DNA of 64,000 bases from Lanius collurio (GCA_020086605.1 JACBWW010000020.1:19379250-19443249); one strand, 5' to 3'. Positions 36,266 to 49,479 are shown, counted from the first letter of the stretch. Numbers and translations: made by a program. Notes: generated by a model not told the origin, from the sequence alone.

Positions 36266-38855
36266 TTCTGCAGTCAGAAAAGGGTGGAGTTGAATCTTTA
36301 CTGAGGGCTGAGAAAAACTAGTGAAATTAGAATCAAAATCTGGAGATTCAAACATCCTTTTACAAGCAATGAATTGAGCAATTGGAGAAATGTGTTTAAA
36401 TAAACTGTAAGAGTGAAAAATGAGGTGACCCAGAGGCTTAGTGCAGAGCTATCCAGCAGGCATCTGGATATTTCTAAGAACTTAATTGGATATGATCTAA
36501 CTGAAATCCTGGTAACTGAACAAATAATTAGTTCACAGGGTTAAAAATTACTTTTTTTTTGGATGTTAAAATCTCACACATGGATTCAATAGTTGTGCAA
36601 TATTAATGCTTGATGTATTTGAAATGAAGCTAGGACACTGTCACCAGGTTTTTCTTTTTCTTTTTCCTTTAGTGTGCTATTGTGTCACTCCTTGTATCCT
36701 TCTGAACTAGAAGCACATTGTAGATCCCTCTTCAAGAAAAAACACTTATTTTGTTTTAATCACTACTTTTAGCTGCTTTACAGTGCTGTATATCACAGCC
36801 TGAAAAGGTCTGAACTAGTCATTTTTACTTACAAGCAGAAGAAAGTCATCAGAATATAAGAGCAGAACACTAAGAAGAAAATTGTAAGAAAAATTTTGAG
36901 CATAATTATTTGGCAGGCTGTTGCAAAGGGGCAGGACATGAGGTCAAGCATTTTTCTTTTTAAAAAGGAGATGGATTCTTGAGTAAGATGTCAGATTTCT
37001 CCCATGGCTTTCATAAGATACAGTGTAAAGTTATTGTAGTACTTAGTTTGTCCAGAATTCAAAGAATATAAGCAATTTCTAGCTAGACAAACACCTAGCT
37101 AAACACTTTTATACAGTAACTTGTATGTAAATGCAAAAGATGTTGAATGATTTTTTTAATGAGATATATGAGATACTTTACCTACTCTATTTGAAATGTT
37201 GAGAATTTAACAGTTTGAAGCTGATGAACTCTTTATAGTTTCTCCTAAATTTTCTAAATAAACTGATTACAAATATTGTCTGCTCTTGTAGTCTGCAAGT
37301 ATAAATACTTACCTTTGTATATGAGAAACCCTAGCTACCTTAGAGAACTTGTATAGATGAGTCTTAAGGACATTTAGGAAGGAATTTGTATTGTGTTCAA
37401 GGGGAGATTTGCAATCATCTGAATTTGTTAAAGATTGCAACACAAACGGTATTGTGGAGTCCTTTTCTCATATATTTGAATCTGTAAGTAATTTAAGTAG
37501 TAAATTTAATTAATGCAGTAGTATATGCAATGGGGAGATTTACTGAAAGTTAAAAATTTCCACACATTGAAATGTGATCCTACACTGATTATGCCAAAAT
37601 TATTTATAGAGAAGGGTGAAATTTAAGCATAAAAAATAGTGTTCGCTGTTTATTTATTTTATTACTACACACACACACATCTTATTTTACTTTCCAACTT
37701 GTTACCACTGAAATTAAGCAAAGCAACCTTTAAAGGATGACAAAGATAACTCCACATGATATCACACACATTATGTAACCATTAGCAAGAGGATAAAAAA
37801 GTGATTGGCAATTGATATGGATTTCTACTGAATTTTACTAATTTACTTTGGGGTTTTTTTGTAATGGTTTGGCAAGCATTGGTTGTTATTTCATATAATA
37901 ATATTAGTAGATATTATTTTGAAATTTATAGCATGCAAAATGTCCTACATTGATGCAAACTATCAATTATGTTAGTGTAAATAGTCATAGGATGTGTGAG
38001 GATTATAACCATTTCTCTCATTATTTTCTAGCAAGCTGGTTTCCATAACTCTTCTCATTTCATTATGTTGCCTGGATTTTTCTCTGCTTGCTAACTGTAA
38101 TCCTAATAATCACATATCCACTCACAGCAGCTTGTCTTTCTTAATTCACTTATCACCACTCTATGCGTTCCCTTGCAATCTGCAGCTTTCCTTAGTTTGT
38201 CAAATCTGTCACCACAAAGTAGAGCAAAGAGTTAGTAGCAAAGATTTAGTAGCAAAGAGGGAAAGATGCAATGTTCCAGAAAGAAAACAAAACAATATTA
38301 AGCAAGCAGCAATGAGGTCTGAATTTAGACAGGTACATTTAGGATTCTGCAAATTTCCAGCTTTGCTCAAAAAATCAGGCTGAAGAATTGTGCATGAAAC
38401 GAACAATGAAAGGGAACTAGACTGGTCATGAAGTTTTATGAGACCTAATTATTCAAAAAGTCCAAGGGAAAATATATGGCATTTGTAATAAATAAAGAAT
38501 GAGGAAATTAATGCAAGAGATCAGGAGTGATTAAAGTTCCTTTCCGCAAAAAAAATCTGAAAGGATCCAAGTGCAAATGGGAGTCATCTCCCTAATATTA
38601 TGGTTCCTGATCCTATTTGTCAATTTAAATATTTTTTAATAAATGATTCTTAGAATCATGACAAATTAAAACGAAAATATGAAAAACTCTGCACAATATA
38701 TACCAGTGATCCACTCAAAGTCAAATGGCAGATAAATGGAAGAGCAACTGAAAACACACAGAAATTTTGAGGTGTATTACAAGGAGAAAGACCGTAGAGA
38801 AGTACGGATCTTAATAAAGAGCAGCAGATATTTTAACTTTAACCAGGAAGCAAGT
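36266..38855. other. Gene-free DNA
   Basis: Nothing recognised. There is a strong polypyrimidine tract ending in TTTAG at about 36650-36673, an (AC)7 run at 37666-37679, and AT-rich sequence elsewhere. Confidence 0.6.
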
Positions 38856-38905
38856 GATAGAATCATGGGATATCCTGATTAGGAAGGGACCCACAAGACT
38901 TCAGG
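38856..38905 (-). mobile_element. CR1 LINE 3' tail remnant
   Basis: The plus strand reads GATAGAATCATGGGATATCC then GGAAGGGACCCACAAGACTT, the reverse complement of a CR1 3' terminus (AGTGGGTCCCTT...ATTCTATGAT type). A sister tail in plus orientation is at 52678-52733. Only about 50 bp are recognisable; upstream ORF2 sequence is not evident. Confidence 0.7.
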
Positions 38906-39483
38906 TGACCCGCAATTGTAACAAAAGAAATAACAAACTGAAAAGCTGAAAAAGTTTTAAGTGGCAGGGCAACAAATGGGTTTGTTTTGAGAGAACACAG
39001 CCGCATGATCTGCACTGCAGAAAAAAGGCCGGTTGTAATGGTGCCTTCTCTAATATTAACAGACTCAGGCTCCGAATTTCTCTGGTAGTATATAAAATCC
39101 AGCCAGTAGATGCTAGGCATCAGAGAAGCAGGTGAGAGGGAAATTAGCTGTCCTTGAGAAGACCAGTGAAATTTCTCAGACCTTTTAAACACTAAACTGT
39201 GGAGGTGCCTTCCCCTGAAAACCTGGGGAGAGGGACCCTGCAGGGTACGGGTCTGTCCCTGTCCCTGCTCCCATGTCACGTGTGCCCCATGCCTGTTCCT
39301 GAATGGGTGGTTTGGGGTGCCCGGGGCCCAGGAAGAGAGCAGGGCACCATGACGGGGTCTGCCTGGGAACTCCAGCCATGCAGGCTGGAGGAATAAAATA
39401 ATCCCTGAACATCTAAAGAAATATCGTTTCATCTTTCTTTCCAAGTTCATCACTGTCTTAAACACGTTGTAAGGATTCCCCAA
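38863..39483 (-). other. Longest open frame of window, no recognised product
   Basis: A 206-codon minus-strand frame begins in ordinary AT-rich DNA. It runs through a GC-rich patch (39181-39400, rich in P, G, R and W codons) and ends inside the CR1 tail at 38863-38905. The C-terminal residues are thus transposon-encoded in part. No domain, signal peptide or family motif was recognised, and no upstream promoter is evident. Stop codons are rarer in GC-rich DNA, which helps explain the length. I regard it as probably non-coding. Confidence 0.3.
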
Positions 39484-40653
39484 TTACAACAAATGGTGGA
39501 GAAATGCTGGCAAACAATCCCTGGAGAAGATAATTCGTGAGTAACTCTGGATATGTCTTCTTGCTTTTGTTTTGCTGTCCCATCTCTGAATGATGGAGGA
39601 CTCATGGAAGGACTCATGGCTGTCCGAACCACAAAGACATTTACCTTAAATTTAAAAAGGTTCTGGAACAGCAATATGTGTGCAGAAGAGGGGGTTTGGG
39701 ATTGTTTACAGTAGTGAAAGATTTGAAAGCCTTTGAATTAGATGAACTCCAAACCAGGAAAGAAGAATATGAATATGTAGTATATGTAGTTTTGAGGTCC
39801 GGGTAACATGCATCAAAGGACTTAAGCTAGTTAGGAGGTGGGGATTCCAGGAGGAAAGAAAGAAAGAAATTTAAGGCACAGGGTGTAAATGTTCTAGCGC
39901 ATGAGGAAGAGGTGATGTGAAATATTAGTAAGACTTAGTATATTAGTACAGTTGCATAAATGCAACATAAATAGATATAAAATGTCAGAAATCATTGCCT
40001 AGGGATCTCAATAGAATTCTTGCACAAATTGAAAAGCTTATGTGACTTTCAGTTGACAAAGTCTGATGCCTTAAAGTATAAGCATTTACAGCATTGCCAC
40101 CTTACCTTTTTATTAGATACAAAGGCAACTGTTGACATTCTGTAAATAAGAATAAAACATAAAATAATTGCCTGGGGAACTACTGTAGTTTCCCCATGTT
40201 AGAAAAAGAATTGAAGCAAATATTTCTAATACTATTCCATTATAAATCCAAACCAGAGAATATTGCATTTAACTCTCCAGATGTTTTCTGTAGAAAAGAA
40301 ACGGTCTAAAACAACTTGGGAAGGATGTTTTGAAATTTTAATTTTATCATAAACACTAGAATCTAGGAGTTATTTAATTTATTTCTATTTTGTAACATGC
40401 CACCTCTTCTCTATTTCTTTTGATAAACTAATATGCAATCACGTGTTGATAGTATTAATCCAGGTTCCATGTATCTGAGCTTTCTGCCTGTTCAAAGGTC
40501 CATCACATAGCTACATTCAGAGGGCTTATCCATCCCTCTCACATGTGTCAGATTACTGAGGAAGTGGCAACAGCTAAGTGGAAATGTCCTCTGCAAGAGA
40601 AAAGTTCCTGGATAAGAGGGGTGTCATTTGCAAGGGTTTGAAAGAACATGCTG
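39484..40653. other. Gene-free DNA
   Basis: No gene or transposon recognised. There is a short GAAA run near 39858-39872. Confidence 0.6.
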
Positions 40654-40658
40654 GATGT
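40654..40658. repeat. Target-site duplication GATGT, left
   Basis: GATGT directly precedes the palindromic LTR and recurs at 41119-41123. A 5-bp duplication is typical of ERVL-like elements. Confidence 0.7.
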
Positions 40659-41118
40659 TATGGTGGTTTGACCCTGGCTCCAGAGCAGCCTGCCTACCAA
40701 GGCCACACTGTCACTCTCCTCCTCAAACTGGACAGAGGTAGAGAAAACAAAACAAAGAGCTTGTGAGTTGAGGTAAGGATAGGGAGAGATTACTCACCAA
40801 TTACCATCGTAGGCACCACAGTCTTGACTTGGGGAAATTAGTTGAATTTTTTATCAGTCAAAATTAGTAAAACAAATCTTAAAAGTACTTTCCCCCAACC
40901 CCAACCTTTTTCCTGGGCTTAACTTTATTCTCTACTACCAGCATGGTCCCCTTTTCCACAGGGCACAGCTCTTCAGGGACAGCCTGTTCAGTGACACTGA
41001 GTGATTCCTGTCCTTACTCATGAGCCTTTCATTATATTTTCTCTCCCCTATCCAGTTTGAGGAGTGATAAAGTGCCTTTGGTGGGCACCTGGCATTCAGA
41101 CAGGTTCAAACCACCACA
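40659..41118 (-). mobile_element. Palindromic ERV LTR (inverted-end)
   Basis: A 460-bp element of the same family as 5478-7159. From 40659 to about 40990 it is the minus-strand LTR: its reverse complement matches 5700-5884 and 7090-7159, with blocks such as TTAAGATTTG, CTAATTTCC and TCTCTCCCTATCCTTA. From about 40998 to 41118 it is the plus-strand LTR 3' end. Its two termini are therefore about 120-bp imperfect inverted repeats: TATGGTGGTTTGACCCTGG at the left and TTCAAACCACCACA at the right. GATGT flanks both sides. This structure is unusual, since normal LTRs share only a few inverted bases. There is no coding capacity. Confidence 0.8.
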
Positions 41119-41123
41119 GATGT
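41119..41123. repeat. Target-site duplication GATGT, right
   Basis: Second copy of the GATGT duplication, directly after the ...CCACCACA end of the palindromic LTR. Confidence 0.7.
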
Positions 41124-44100
41124 CCCCTCAAATGTCTCTATGAACTGATAATGAAGATCAAGAAAACAGTAAATAGATCAGCTCCTACTGAAGTACTTGA
41201 CAGTCCCTTACTTCAAGGGCTGAATGAAGCCTGAGGATCAGATTGCAAAGAAGCTCCTTCTTCCTGCACTGGGAAATAAAATTTCTTTGAAAGTGCAGAA
41301 GTCTCTTATCTATTACTGTAGCAATTAATTACAGTACTCAACAGCAAAATTGTAAATTTTCCTTTAAAATTGATGATCTTTCATTGTGCAGCAGCTCTTT
41401 TATGTGTTCTCTCTCTCATTTACACATTCTCAGGATGAATCTGAAGAGCAAGGAGGCCTCTGTTGGTCATGTCCTGATTGCTGCACACTTTGTTAAACAT
41501 AACTTTCTAAAAGATGGTGGAAGGAATTGACTCCTTTGTGGGAAGAGTTGGAAATATTCAGAAGATAATATTTCAGAGTGCAGGTTGAAGTAGGCAGAGG
41601 TACCTATGCAAACCATCACAGATTCAGAGTAAATCCAAAGTTATCCCTGTGGGGTTTATTACAGCTCAAGTAAAGGTTTCTAGATGAAAACAACCTAATT
41701 GAAAGGGTTGCTTAATGTTGCTTGCCACTTAAGGACATGACTGGCAAAGGGAGTAAGATCTATTTCCAAGTCTCCTCCTTTCACTCTTCACATTCTAATT
41801 TTTTCTCCTTTATTTAAAAAATAATTTCTCTTTACAGTTAATGTTCTAATAAAAATAGGTCTATAGAAGCTGTTTGGTCTTGTTGGAAAGCTTGTGTAAA
41901 AGAAAAGACTTAGGCAGAGTTGGCTTAAAAGTTCTAGCTGGTTTGGGTGCTGTGCATGAACCTCAGTGTTTTTTCACTTGCTAATTAACATTAAAAAGAG
42001 AAGGTATCGTTCTTCACTAGGTACATTCATGTGTTCCACTCCAAATTTCTGTGTCTGACTTTGAACTGTATTACTCACTTGGAGCAGAATCATCCTAGGA
42101 AGACGGCAGAAAAAGTTTCCAAAATGTCAATAGCTGGAGGCACCATACCCATATAATGCAAGAGAGCTCTCTCTCTCCATTTTCCCTGACATATCCCTTA
42201 GATGCAATTGTTCCATTGTATGCCTCCATTTGCACAAAGGGAGAAAGTTAGTTGTAGGCCAGCCAAATTTTAACATATACAAAGCTAAAATTCTTTCTGG
42301 ATGAGTTGCAGTGCTGTCAGTGTGCAGAATTCCCTCTTTTTCCCCTTAGGTATTGCAGACTCCGCAGGATGGAAGTCAGATGATGTGCAATGAAACAGCT
42401 TAAACCAAAGCTTGCTTGAGAGAATTTGGGACAGTGCTCTTCCACATATACCTTTGATAAAGCGGGTACCAGCGTTTGTTGCTTTCCCATGCCACCCCTA
42501 CAACTGCACAAGCTGAAAGCAATAGCCTTAGAGTCAGTTGTATGCTGAGATTAGCAAGTGCTGCTGGCTGGTCTGCAACCCTCCTCTCTCGCTGTGATTG
42601 ATGAGGCAGAATACCTTGTATTTGGAATTCAGATTAGGATTTAAGTCACCTAATGTTGTCCCAGAATTCAACCAGATATAATTTGATTTTCTATGTTGTT
42701 GAGTCTGAATAATCTCTTTTTAATTAAATATATCTTGGATTTAGTTTCATGCCCTTTGCACAAATATGTCCAGTATATCTTGTGTTATAGCTACTGCACA
42801 TGGACAAGTACTGGTTCTCACTTATATTTTATAGAACATTTTGGTAACAAATAAAGAGTGCAATGGACAAAATTAATGGAGCGAAAATACTCACTGTTCC
42901 ATATTCTTTCTGTAGTATTTTGGTTCCACATAGTTGTTGTATTTAAGAGCTGATTTAATAAATGCAGTATTTTTCACTGGATAACAGCCATCTACTGCCA
43001 CTAAACATACACACTGAAGTGGTAATTGTAGGCTGTTTAATTTGCAAAAAAATTATGATTTTTGCCTCTTAAATGGCCTGAGTATTACAACTGAGAAATT
43101 ATTCATACTAATTAAAAAAATAATAAAGAAATAATATAAATAAAACCAAATTATCAACAGAAGAAACAACAAAGTTTAAAAACTTTTGAGGGGTATTCAT
43201 ATTTTTCATTACCTACCACTTATAATTTTCAGCCAAAAGGGAGTTACAGACAGTTATTCTTGTAGGGATTAGCCCTTTTAATAACTAAGTTTCGCAGAAT
43301 TCTGTCTATAAGTAAAAAAAAATCCATTTTTCTTGTCAGTAAGTTGTGGTTTTTTCATTAAACATTTATGTTCCTTATTATACATGCACCTATAATCTGC
43401 TTGAGTTGGCACATCAACATTTTCTTCAGTATAGCTGGAAAATGTGAAGGTAAGAGTATTAAAATATTCCCATGGTGATTAAACACATTCAAGGAAAAGG
43501 CCTTTTGAAAAGTTTTGTCCTGGTATTTAGAAGTTTGGGAGAGTCTCTCTGTAAAGCAGAAAAGCTGGGATGCCTGCTGTAGTCTGATGAGGTGTTCAAT
43601 GAAGCACAAAGGCAGAGCAAGTCCCAGATGGAGTATTACTGCCTTATATATGCAAAAATTTGAAGTTTTAGTATATCCTCTCCATCTGTTACATCTTTAA
43701 CTCATATGCTGTAGTCAGCAGCCACATCATCTGACCAGAGAAAATAAAATACACTGTCAGAAAGTTCATTGGCAAACATTTTACAGCAAGAAGGAACTAG
43801 ATTTTCTTGACTACAAGTTTTCATCTCCAGCCATGGAAACTATAATAACTGTTTTTATTTAAGAGATTTGGAGTTTTATTCATTGTACTCACTCTACTCA
43901 CAGGTAGTTTGTGAGTGTGGTCTCAGCTACAGCATTTTACCTTTAACCTGCTTCATGCAAACCCTTTTTGTTTGGTACCTCTCTTCCTCAAAAATAGGAG
44001 AGAACAAGTAGACTGTAGCCAGGTGCAAATTTATCACAAAGAAAAAATGAATTATTAAGTGCCTTTATTATTTTCATTAAGAAGAAATCAGAAACTCCTC

Positions 44101-46934
44101 ACTAACTGGAGAGGCTTAGTCAGGGAGCCAAGTCTATGGATTTCAAAGTCCTGAGGACACTTCAGCCTCCATATAGTGTAGCAGTGCCCATTAAACTGAA
44201 GAATAATTCTACTTCTACTGTGTCCTAAAATATATTACAACCAGGAAAGTGGAAAACATAAACATGCATAGAAGTCTGAAATATCATCAGATGAACTCTG
44301 CCAGCCCTGACAGGTTCATGCTATTTCTTTGAGAAAAACATCTAGAAGTGATACCCCTCCTCATCTGCCCACTCTCCTTCATGTTAAAGGGACTAAAAGG
44401 AAAATAAAATTACAGTGAAAATGTGATATATTCAAGAATAATGGGTGGTTACACTTCTATCAATACAGCTGGAGTAATAAATAGTTGTTTTGGGATATCT
44501 TCTCTGTTCTAGAACTGAGAGAAGAGCTCTTCTTTAAGAAGGTTATCACAGTGTACTGTGGTGCAGATTCAAAAAGCCTGAATGCTTCAGCTAAACTTCA
44601 TAGACTGACAGACCTGAGGGCCTCAAGGGTCAATCTGATTATAAAGTTGGATCACTTCAACAGGTCATTATATTTCACCCAATTGCCTCTGACCTGAATT
44701 CACTAACTTGCATTTCAGCTGCAGTGCATTTTCAAGAATAGAATTCAATTTTTATCTGAAAATAAAGCAAAAATTAATTCTACTTCAAAAAAAAAAAAAA
44801 AAAAGAAAAGAAAAAGAGACCTTGGTGATGAATCATAACAGTTTGAAATTTCTTGATCAGTAATATATTACTAGCCAACAGTGGGTCAGTGACCTGTATG
44901 AAATACAATAATGATCTCAAGGCACATCACAAAATCTCTCTTAGCTCCAATTAATTGGCATCCCTGTTGGCACTTTTGGAAGAAATTGCAAGAACTGATT
45001 GAGCACTGAAAATGAGCCACTCTTTCCTTCCCACAAGGGAGTCTTTTCAGCTTAAAATTGAAGGTGTTTTGGAAGATACATATAAAAATGTGTAGAACTA
45101 GTGGCTCTGCAATATCTGTTCTCTTGGAAAATACAGAACTTCTGTTTTCAGACTGCCTGTTGTAACAATTCTGTGAGTGTCCCAGTTATTTCTAGTAATA
45201 AATGCAAAAAATCCAGAAAGTATGGAATAAACCAATTTGTTATACAAACACACAGGCACAACTCGGTTGTACCTCCATGGCTGGATATTACAGATGGTAG
45301 GTTTTTTGCCTTTTCCTAGCTTCCCTAAGATACAGTGTATTTAAAACAAATTCTTCACCTACTGTTCTCATTGCTTTAGGGAATACTATACAGCCATGCC
45401 AGTCTTTTTACTGATTGTTGTCAACTCCACTTAGTACTTTGTTATATTAGTATACATTAATTTGTTATTTTATTATTGTTGCAGGGCATATACATGTCAT
45501 TATGTTTTAAGGTAGAGGCTCATCATTATGGTGATTATTCAAGAATAATGTGTTGATAGCTTTAATGGGCCAATAATCCAGTAATGTAGGCTTTGAAATG
45601 GAATTCAGTACTGTTGCAAAATTATTCAGTACTCCATAGTGATATGATTTGTAGAGCTGTAAAGCTGTGCAAGTAGAATAATATGTTAATATAATTTTCT
45701 ATAGGTTTGCAGGTTTGCTATCTATGTGTCTGTTTAGAACACTGGCTTTTACAGATGATATATGTCCTGAAGCTAGTGAGGAATTTTTTGATAATATGGC
45801 AATTTGTGTATTATTTCACTAGTTGTCTGCAACTAGATGTTTAAAAAACTTAAGATAAAAAATATCAGAAGAAAATATGACATTCTGTGATGAAAATAAT
45901 TCGTTAGACTTTGCAATAGGATTTATAAAATGGACATTCCTTCTACCTTTATGAAAATAAGAAGAAATACAATGAAATGATAAAAAAATTAACATATTTT
46001 TTACTACATTAAATGTTTGGTAAATGGTCAGAATAGGCTAGATGTAGTGTATATAAATTGCTATAGCTAATGAGGCCTCTTTTTTAAAATTGTATACAAT
46101 GATAACACCCAGTTTGTGTACCCCTGGCAGTACTACTGGCTTTTTACTATAATTTTTGGGTATGCAACCCTGAGAAAAACTGAGTTAGTCTAGTGCTCAA
46201 ATTTGAGACTTAACTTTTTAAAAAAGATTTTTTCATTATTTATAGATTTCTTTGTTCAGCAAAGAAATTGAGTGCTGTTGTTTAGACACTACAAGTTTAA
46301 TGCATCATCTGTAATAATTTTTAACTAAGAACTCATCAGCTTATTTTAAAGCATACATGATTCAGGTTGCACCCTCACTGGGTACTAAATTTCAAAATCT
46401 AGATTTAATATTGGGAAGCTGAGATAAAACCTGAATATATACTGATTTGGAAAACTTTATCTGTAAAAGAAATTTCTTTCTTTTTTTCTTGCTAATTTTA
46501 GTGAAATTATGGTTGCCTGGTGCTGTATTGATCAAAAAACCCAACAAAATAAACAAAGTTTACAAGACATGGTGAGCAATCAATGGGTAAAAGACAAGTT
46601 TCCACTGAATGAACATACATTTCCTTAGTAAAAGGCCAGAAAAAACCCTGAGTTTCTCTTTGTTTATTCTATAATTCACATTGATAAAACACTTTAGATA
46701 CTCTGACTTGATCTCTTGGATCCTGTAAAGAAATTTCTCTATGTAAGTGATTTAAAGAGACCAATCATTAATATCTGTTGTTTGATCAGTCAGAACAGAG
46801 AGGAATTCTAAGAAAACTCAATATGTAGTATCCATCTGACACCAAAATAAAGGAAATAGATATTTGTATTTCAAGTTCAAAGGATCATTTTCTGTATATC
46901 TGTGTGGATACTTTTAATTGTAATTTTTTATTTG
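41124..46934. other. Gene-free DNA
   Basis: No gene recognised. One retrocopy-like poly(A) locus at 44485-44804 is listed separately. The remaining small frames are unremarkable. Confidence 0.6.
44485..44804 (+). pseudogene. Possible retrocopy 3' end with poly(A)
   Basis: AATAAA at 44761-44766 is followed 20 bp later by A18 (44787-44804), then an A-rich GAAAAGAAAAAG tract. A 70-codon open frame (44485-44697) lies just upstream, but its sequence is not recognised. The layout mimics a processed transcript end. No flanking duplication or parent gene was found, so this is only a possibility. Confidence 0.22.
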
Positions 46935-47110
46935 GGTACTGGAACAGGCTCCCCAGGGAAGTGGTCACAGCACCAATGAAGTTCAAGAAACATTTGTAGA
47001 ACACTCTCAGGCACATGGTGTGATTCTTGAAGTTGTCCTGTGCAGGGCCAGAACTCGGACTTGGATGATCCTTGTGGGTCCTTTCCAACTCTGGATATTG
47101 TATAATTCTG
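46935..47110 (+). mobile_element. CR1 LINE 3' fragment
   Basis: The plus strand encodes YWNRLPREVV followed by FKKHL, the CR1 ORF2 C-terminus, then a stop. The 3' UTR follows with TGCAGGGCCAGAACTCGGAC, GATGATCCTTGTGGGTCC and a final TTCCAACTCTGGATATTGTA. The same protein motif is seen at 25997-26333 and 50990-51177. It is 5'-truncated, as is usual for CR1. Confidence 0.93.
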
Positions 47111-47485
47111 TCAATTGAACTTTCCCATATGTATAAACTTTCAGAAAGGTGATGGATAGATACTGGACTAAGAATGGGAGCAATTTATTTTTTTTTCTTA
47201 AATGCTGGTCCATACACGTACAGGCTTTTCAGACTGAGACAAAAGTACTAAAACCTAGAATCTCTGACAGGAAATACCCATATTGGCTGACATGATATCC
47301 ATAGTTAATAAAGCTACTTCTGAAATCTGGTCCAAATTGGCTACTAGTAGCTCGGCAATTAGTGTTGTTGAAGAGTTGCTGTCATAAATTGCAACAAATC
47401 TTCACTATTAGGATGTTATATTAGCATCATGTGGATGTCATTACCTTGTTACATCAGGGGTTAGATAATTTTTATTCTCACCCCA
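47111..47485. other. Short unique stretch
   Basis: 375 bp between a CR1 end and a solo LTR. Nothing recognised. Confidence 0.6.
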
Positions 47486-48030
47486 TGTCATGGTTTGACT
47501 CTGGCCAGCAACTTAGCCCCACACAGCTCCTCAGTGGGATAGGAGAGAGAATTGGAAGGGTAAATGTGAGAAATCTTGTGAGTTGAGATAAAGGCAGTTA
47601 AATAGGTAAAGTAAAAGCTGCACACACAAACAAAACAAAGCAAGTAGTTCATTCACCTCTTCCCACAGGCAGGCAGGTGTTCAGTCATCTTTGGCAGAGC
47701 AGGGTTCCATCACCTTTAATGGTGACCTGGGAGGATGAGCACCATCATTCCAAATCTCCCCGCTTCTTCCTTTTTACCCCAGCTCTATATGCTGAGCATG
47801 ATGCCAGGTAGTGGGGAATACCCTTTTGGTCAGTGAGGATTGGCTGTCCTGTCACCTCCTGTCACCTCACAGCTTTGTGCACCCCCAGCCTCCTCTCTGT
47901 CAAGGTCAGGTGAGGACTTATGAAAGAGCTGTTCAACAGTGGTGGAAACATCCCTGTGTTATTGACCCTGTTTTCTGCACAAATCCAAAGCTTTGTAACT
48001 ACTGTAAAGAAAGGTCAAAACCAGGACTCA
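47486..48030 (-). mobile_element. Solo ERV LTR
   Basis: The plus strand starts TGTCATGGTTTGACTCTGGC and ends near AAACCAGGACTCA. This is the reverse complement of a very common avian LTR whose sense strand begins TGTCCTGGTTT and ends CAAACCATGACA. On the minus strand a TATA-like CATATAGAGC (about 47783-47792) follows a U3. The antisense marker GTGAGTTGAGATAAAGGCAG lies near 47578. No gag, pol or env lies alongside. The flanks TCACCCCA (left) and TCACCACC (right) are similar but the TSD is not clean. The 91-codon frame at 47811-48086 is a by-product of LTR sequence. Confidence 0.85.
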
Positions 48031-49479
48031 CCACCATGAGGGGATTGAATTCTATGGCAAATTTGCAAGCCCTTAGCAGAATGTAGCTTCAAATGCAAAA
48101 TTTTCTTCTTTTACCTTGTTGCCAAGCATTTCAGCCATTGCATTAAGGTTTTGCAGAAATTTCAATCATTTGTATTGTTCCTGAACTTAGTATTGGATAA
48201 GGCTGTCCTTTTTTTTCTAACTGATAGAGTATTGCACCTATTCTTCACCTTCACAAATAGAATATTCATGGTCCTGGGAGACAAGCATATCCTTTTCATA
48301 GCTTTGTTAGACTCTTCCTAAGAGACATAACAAAACATTTAACTGCTCCATTGGCTAACTGGGCATTAGAGAAAAAGCAGTCATGCCAAACACACTCCCT
48401 AATGTATTATCTGAAACCATGAATGACCCCCTTGATTAAAATAGGTAGAAACACTTCCAACCTTGAAGTTAATCATAAATAGTGCCGGTGTGCTACTTAG
48501 CTTGTCTGTGCAGGGTACAGAAGCCCCAGGTAGTATGGCACAGAGGTAAGCTTGTACAGTGCAGTACAGGGTGAGGGTGAAGCTATTGGAAAGGACAGTC
48601 TCATTCACATGCAGCTCACACTGTGTTGTGTAAGAATGCGTCAGAATCTTTATGACTTCCTGGGGTAGTAAATTTTCATCTTGCTGACAACAGGAGTAAT
48701 TGCTGTGTGCAGAATAAAATCTTCTGGTTTTATGAACTATGCTTCCTTATTTCTATTAAAGATCTTAATTGTTGTTATTACTAATCACTATAGTTATATT
48801 TGTGGATAAAGCATAGAAAATTTTGCAAATTAACATGCTACCATGGAGGACAGAGAAGCAATTTCCTTCTGGAAATTGGGTCTGGAAGTTATATATTCCA
48901 CATTTTCCTTTGTATTGTGAGGTTTTAAAACCCTTATGGCCTTATGGAGATGTCTGCATTGAAATTTCTGCTAAGGGGTTCAGAGGCCTCTTGTGAAATT
49001 ATGTTATACCAGCTCTCCACTAAAAGTGCACAAATTAAAGGAATGCCTTAATTAATAAACAAACTCTATAGATACCAGGCTATGGTTAATTTGTCACAGC
49101 TGTCTTTGCTTTTGCTCTAATTCTGGTTTAAAAATAGTAACATACACATAGTGTGAGAAGAAGATTAAAAAGTGAGAAAGAGAAAAAGTTAATATACTCT
49201 AGGTGATGTGCCACAAAACAAAACAAAACAAAACAAGATTCAGAACAGCTTTGTAAGCAGTGGCTCAAGGAGAGCTGAAAAAAACCTTTTTTCTCCTTTA
49301 GAGTCACTGAAAAGTGCGTATGCTTGCTCAATTGTTGGGGTTTTTTTTTATTTTTTATATCAGAGAACATATCAAAGCCTCTGTATCAGCTCAAACTTCC
49401 CTTGACTTTCATAATCCACTTTTAATCATGATTTTTAGAGCTGCTTTCCCTGAACAAAAAAAAAATCATCAGTTGTGAC
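48031..49479. other. Gene-free DNA
   Basis: No gene recognised. (CAAAA)n, about four units, lies at 49214-49236. An A-rich or T-rich run occurs near 49342-49360. Confidence 0.6.

Noticed and set aside
36650..36780. Strong polypyrimidine tract ending in TTTAG as an exon start
   Set aside because: No convincing donor follows and two of the three frames close early; pyrimidine runs are common in this DNA.
48399..48608. Minus-strand frame with several cysteines, considered as an immune-receptor fragment
   Set aside because: Lacks the expected spacing of conserved Cys and Trp and has no recombination signal.
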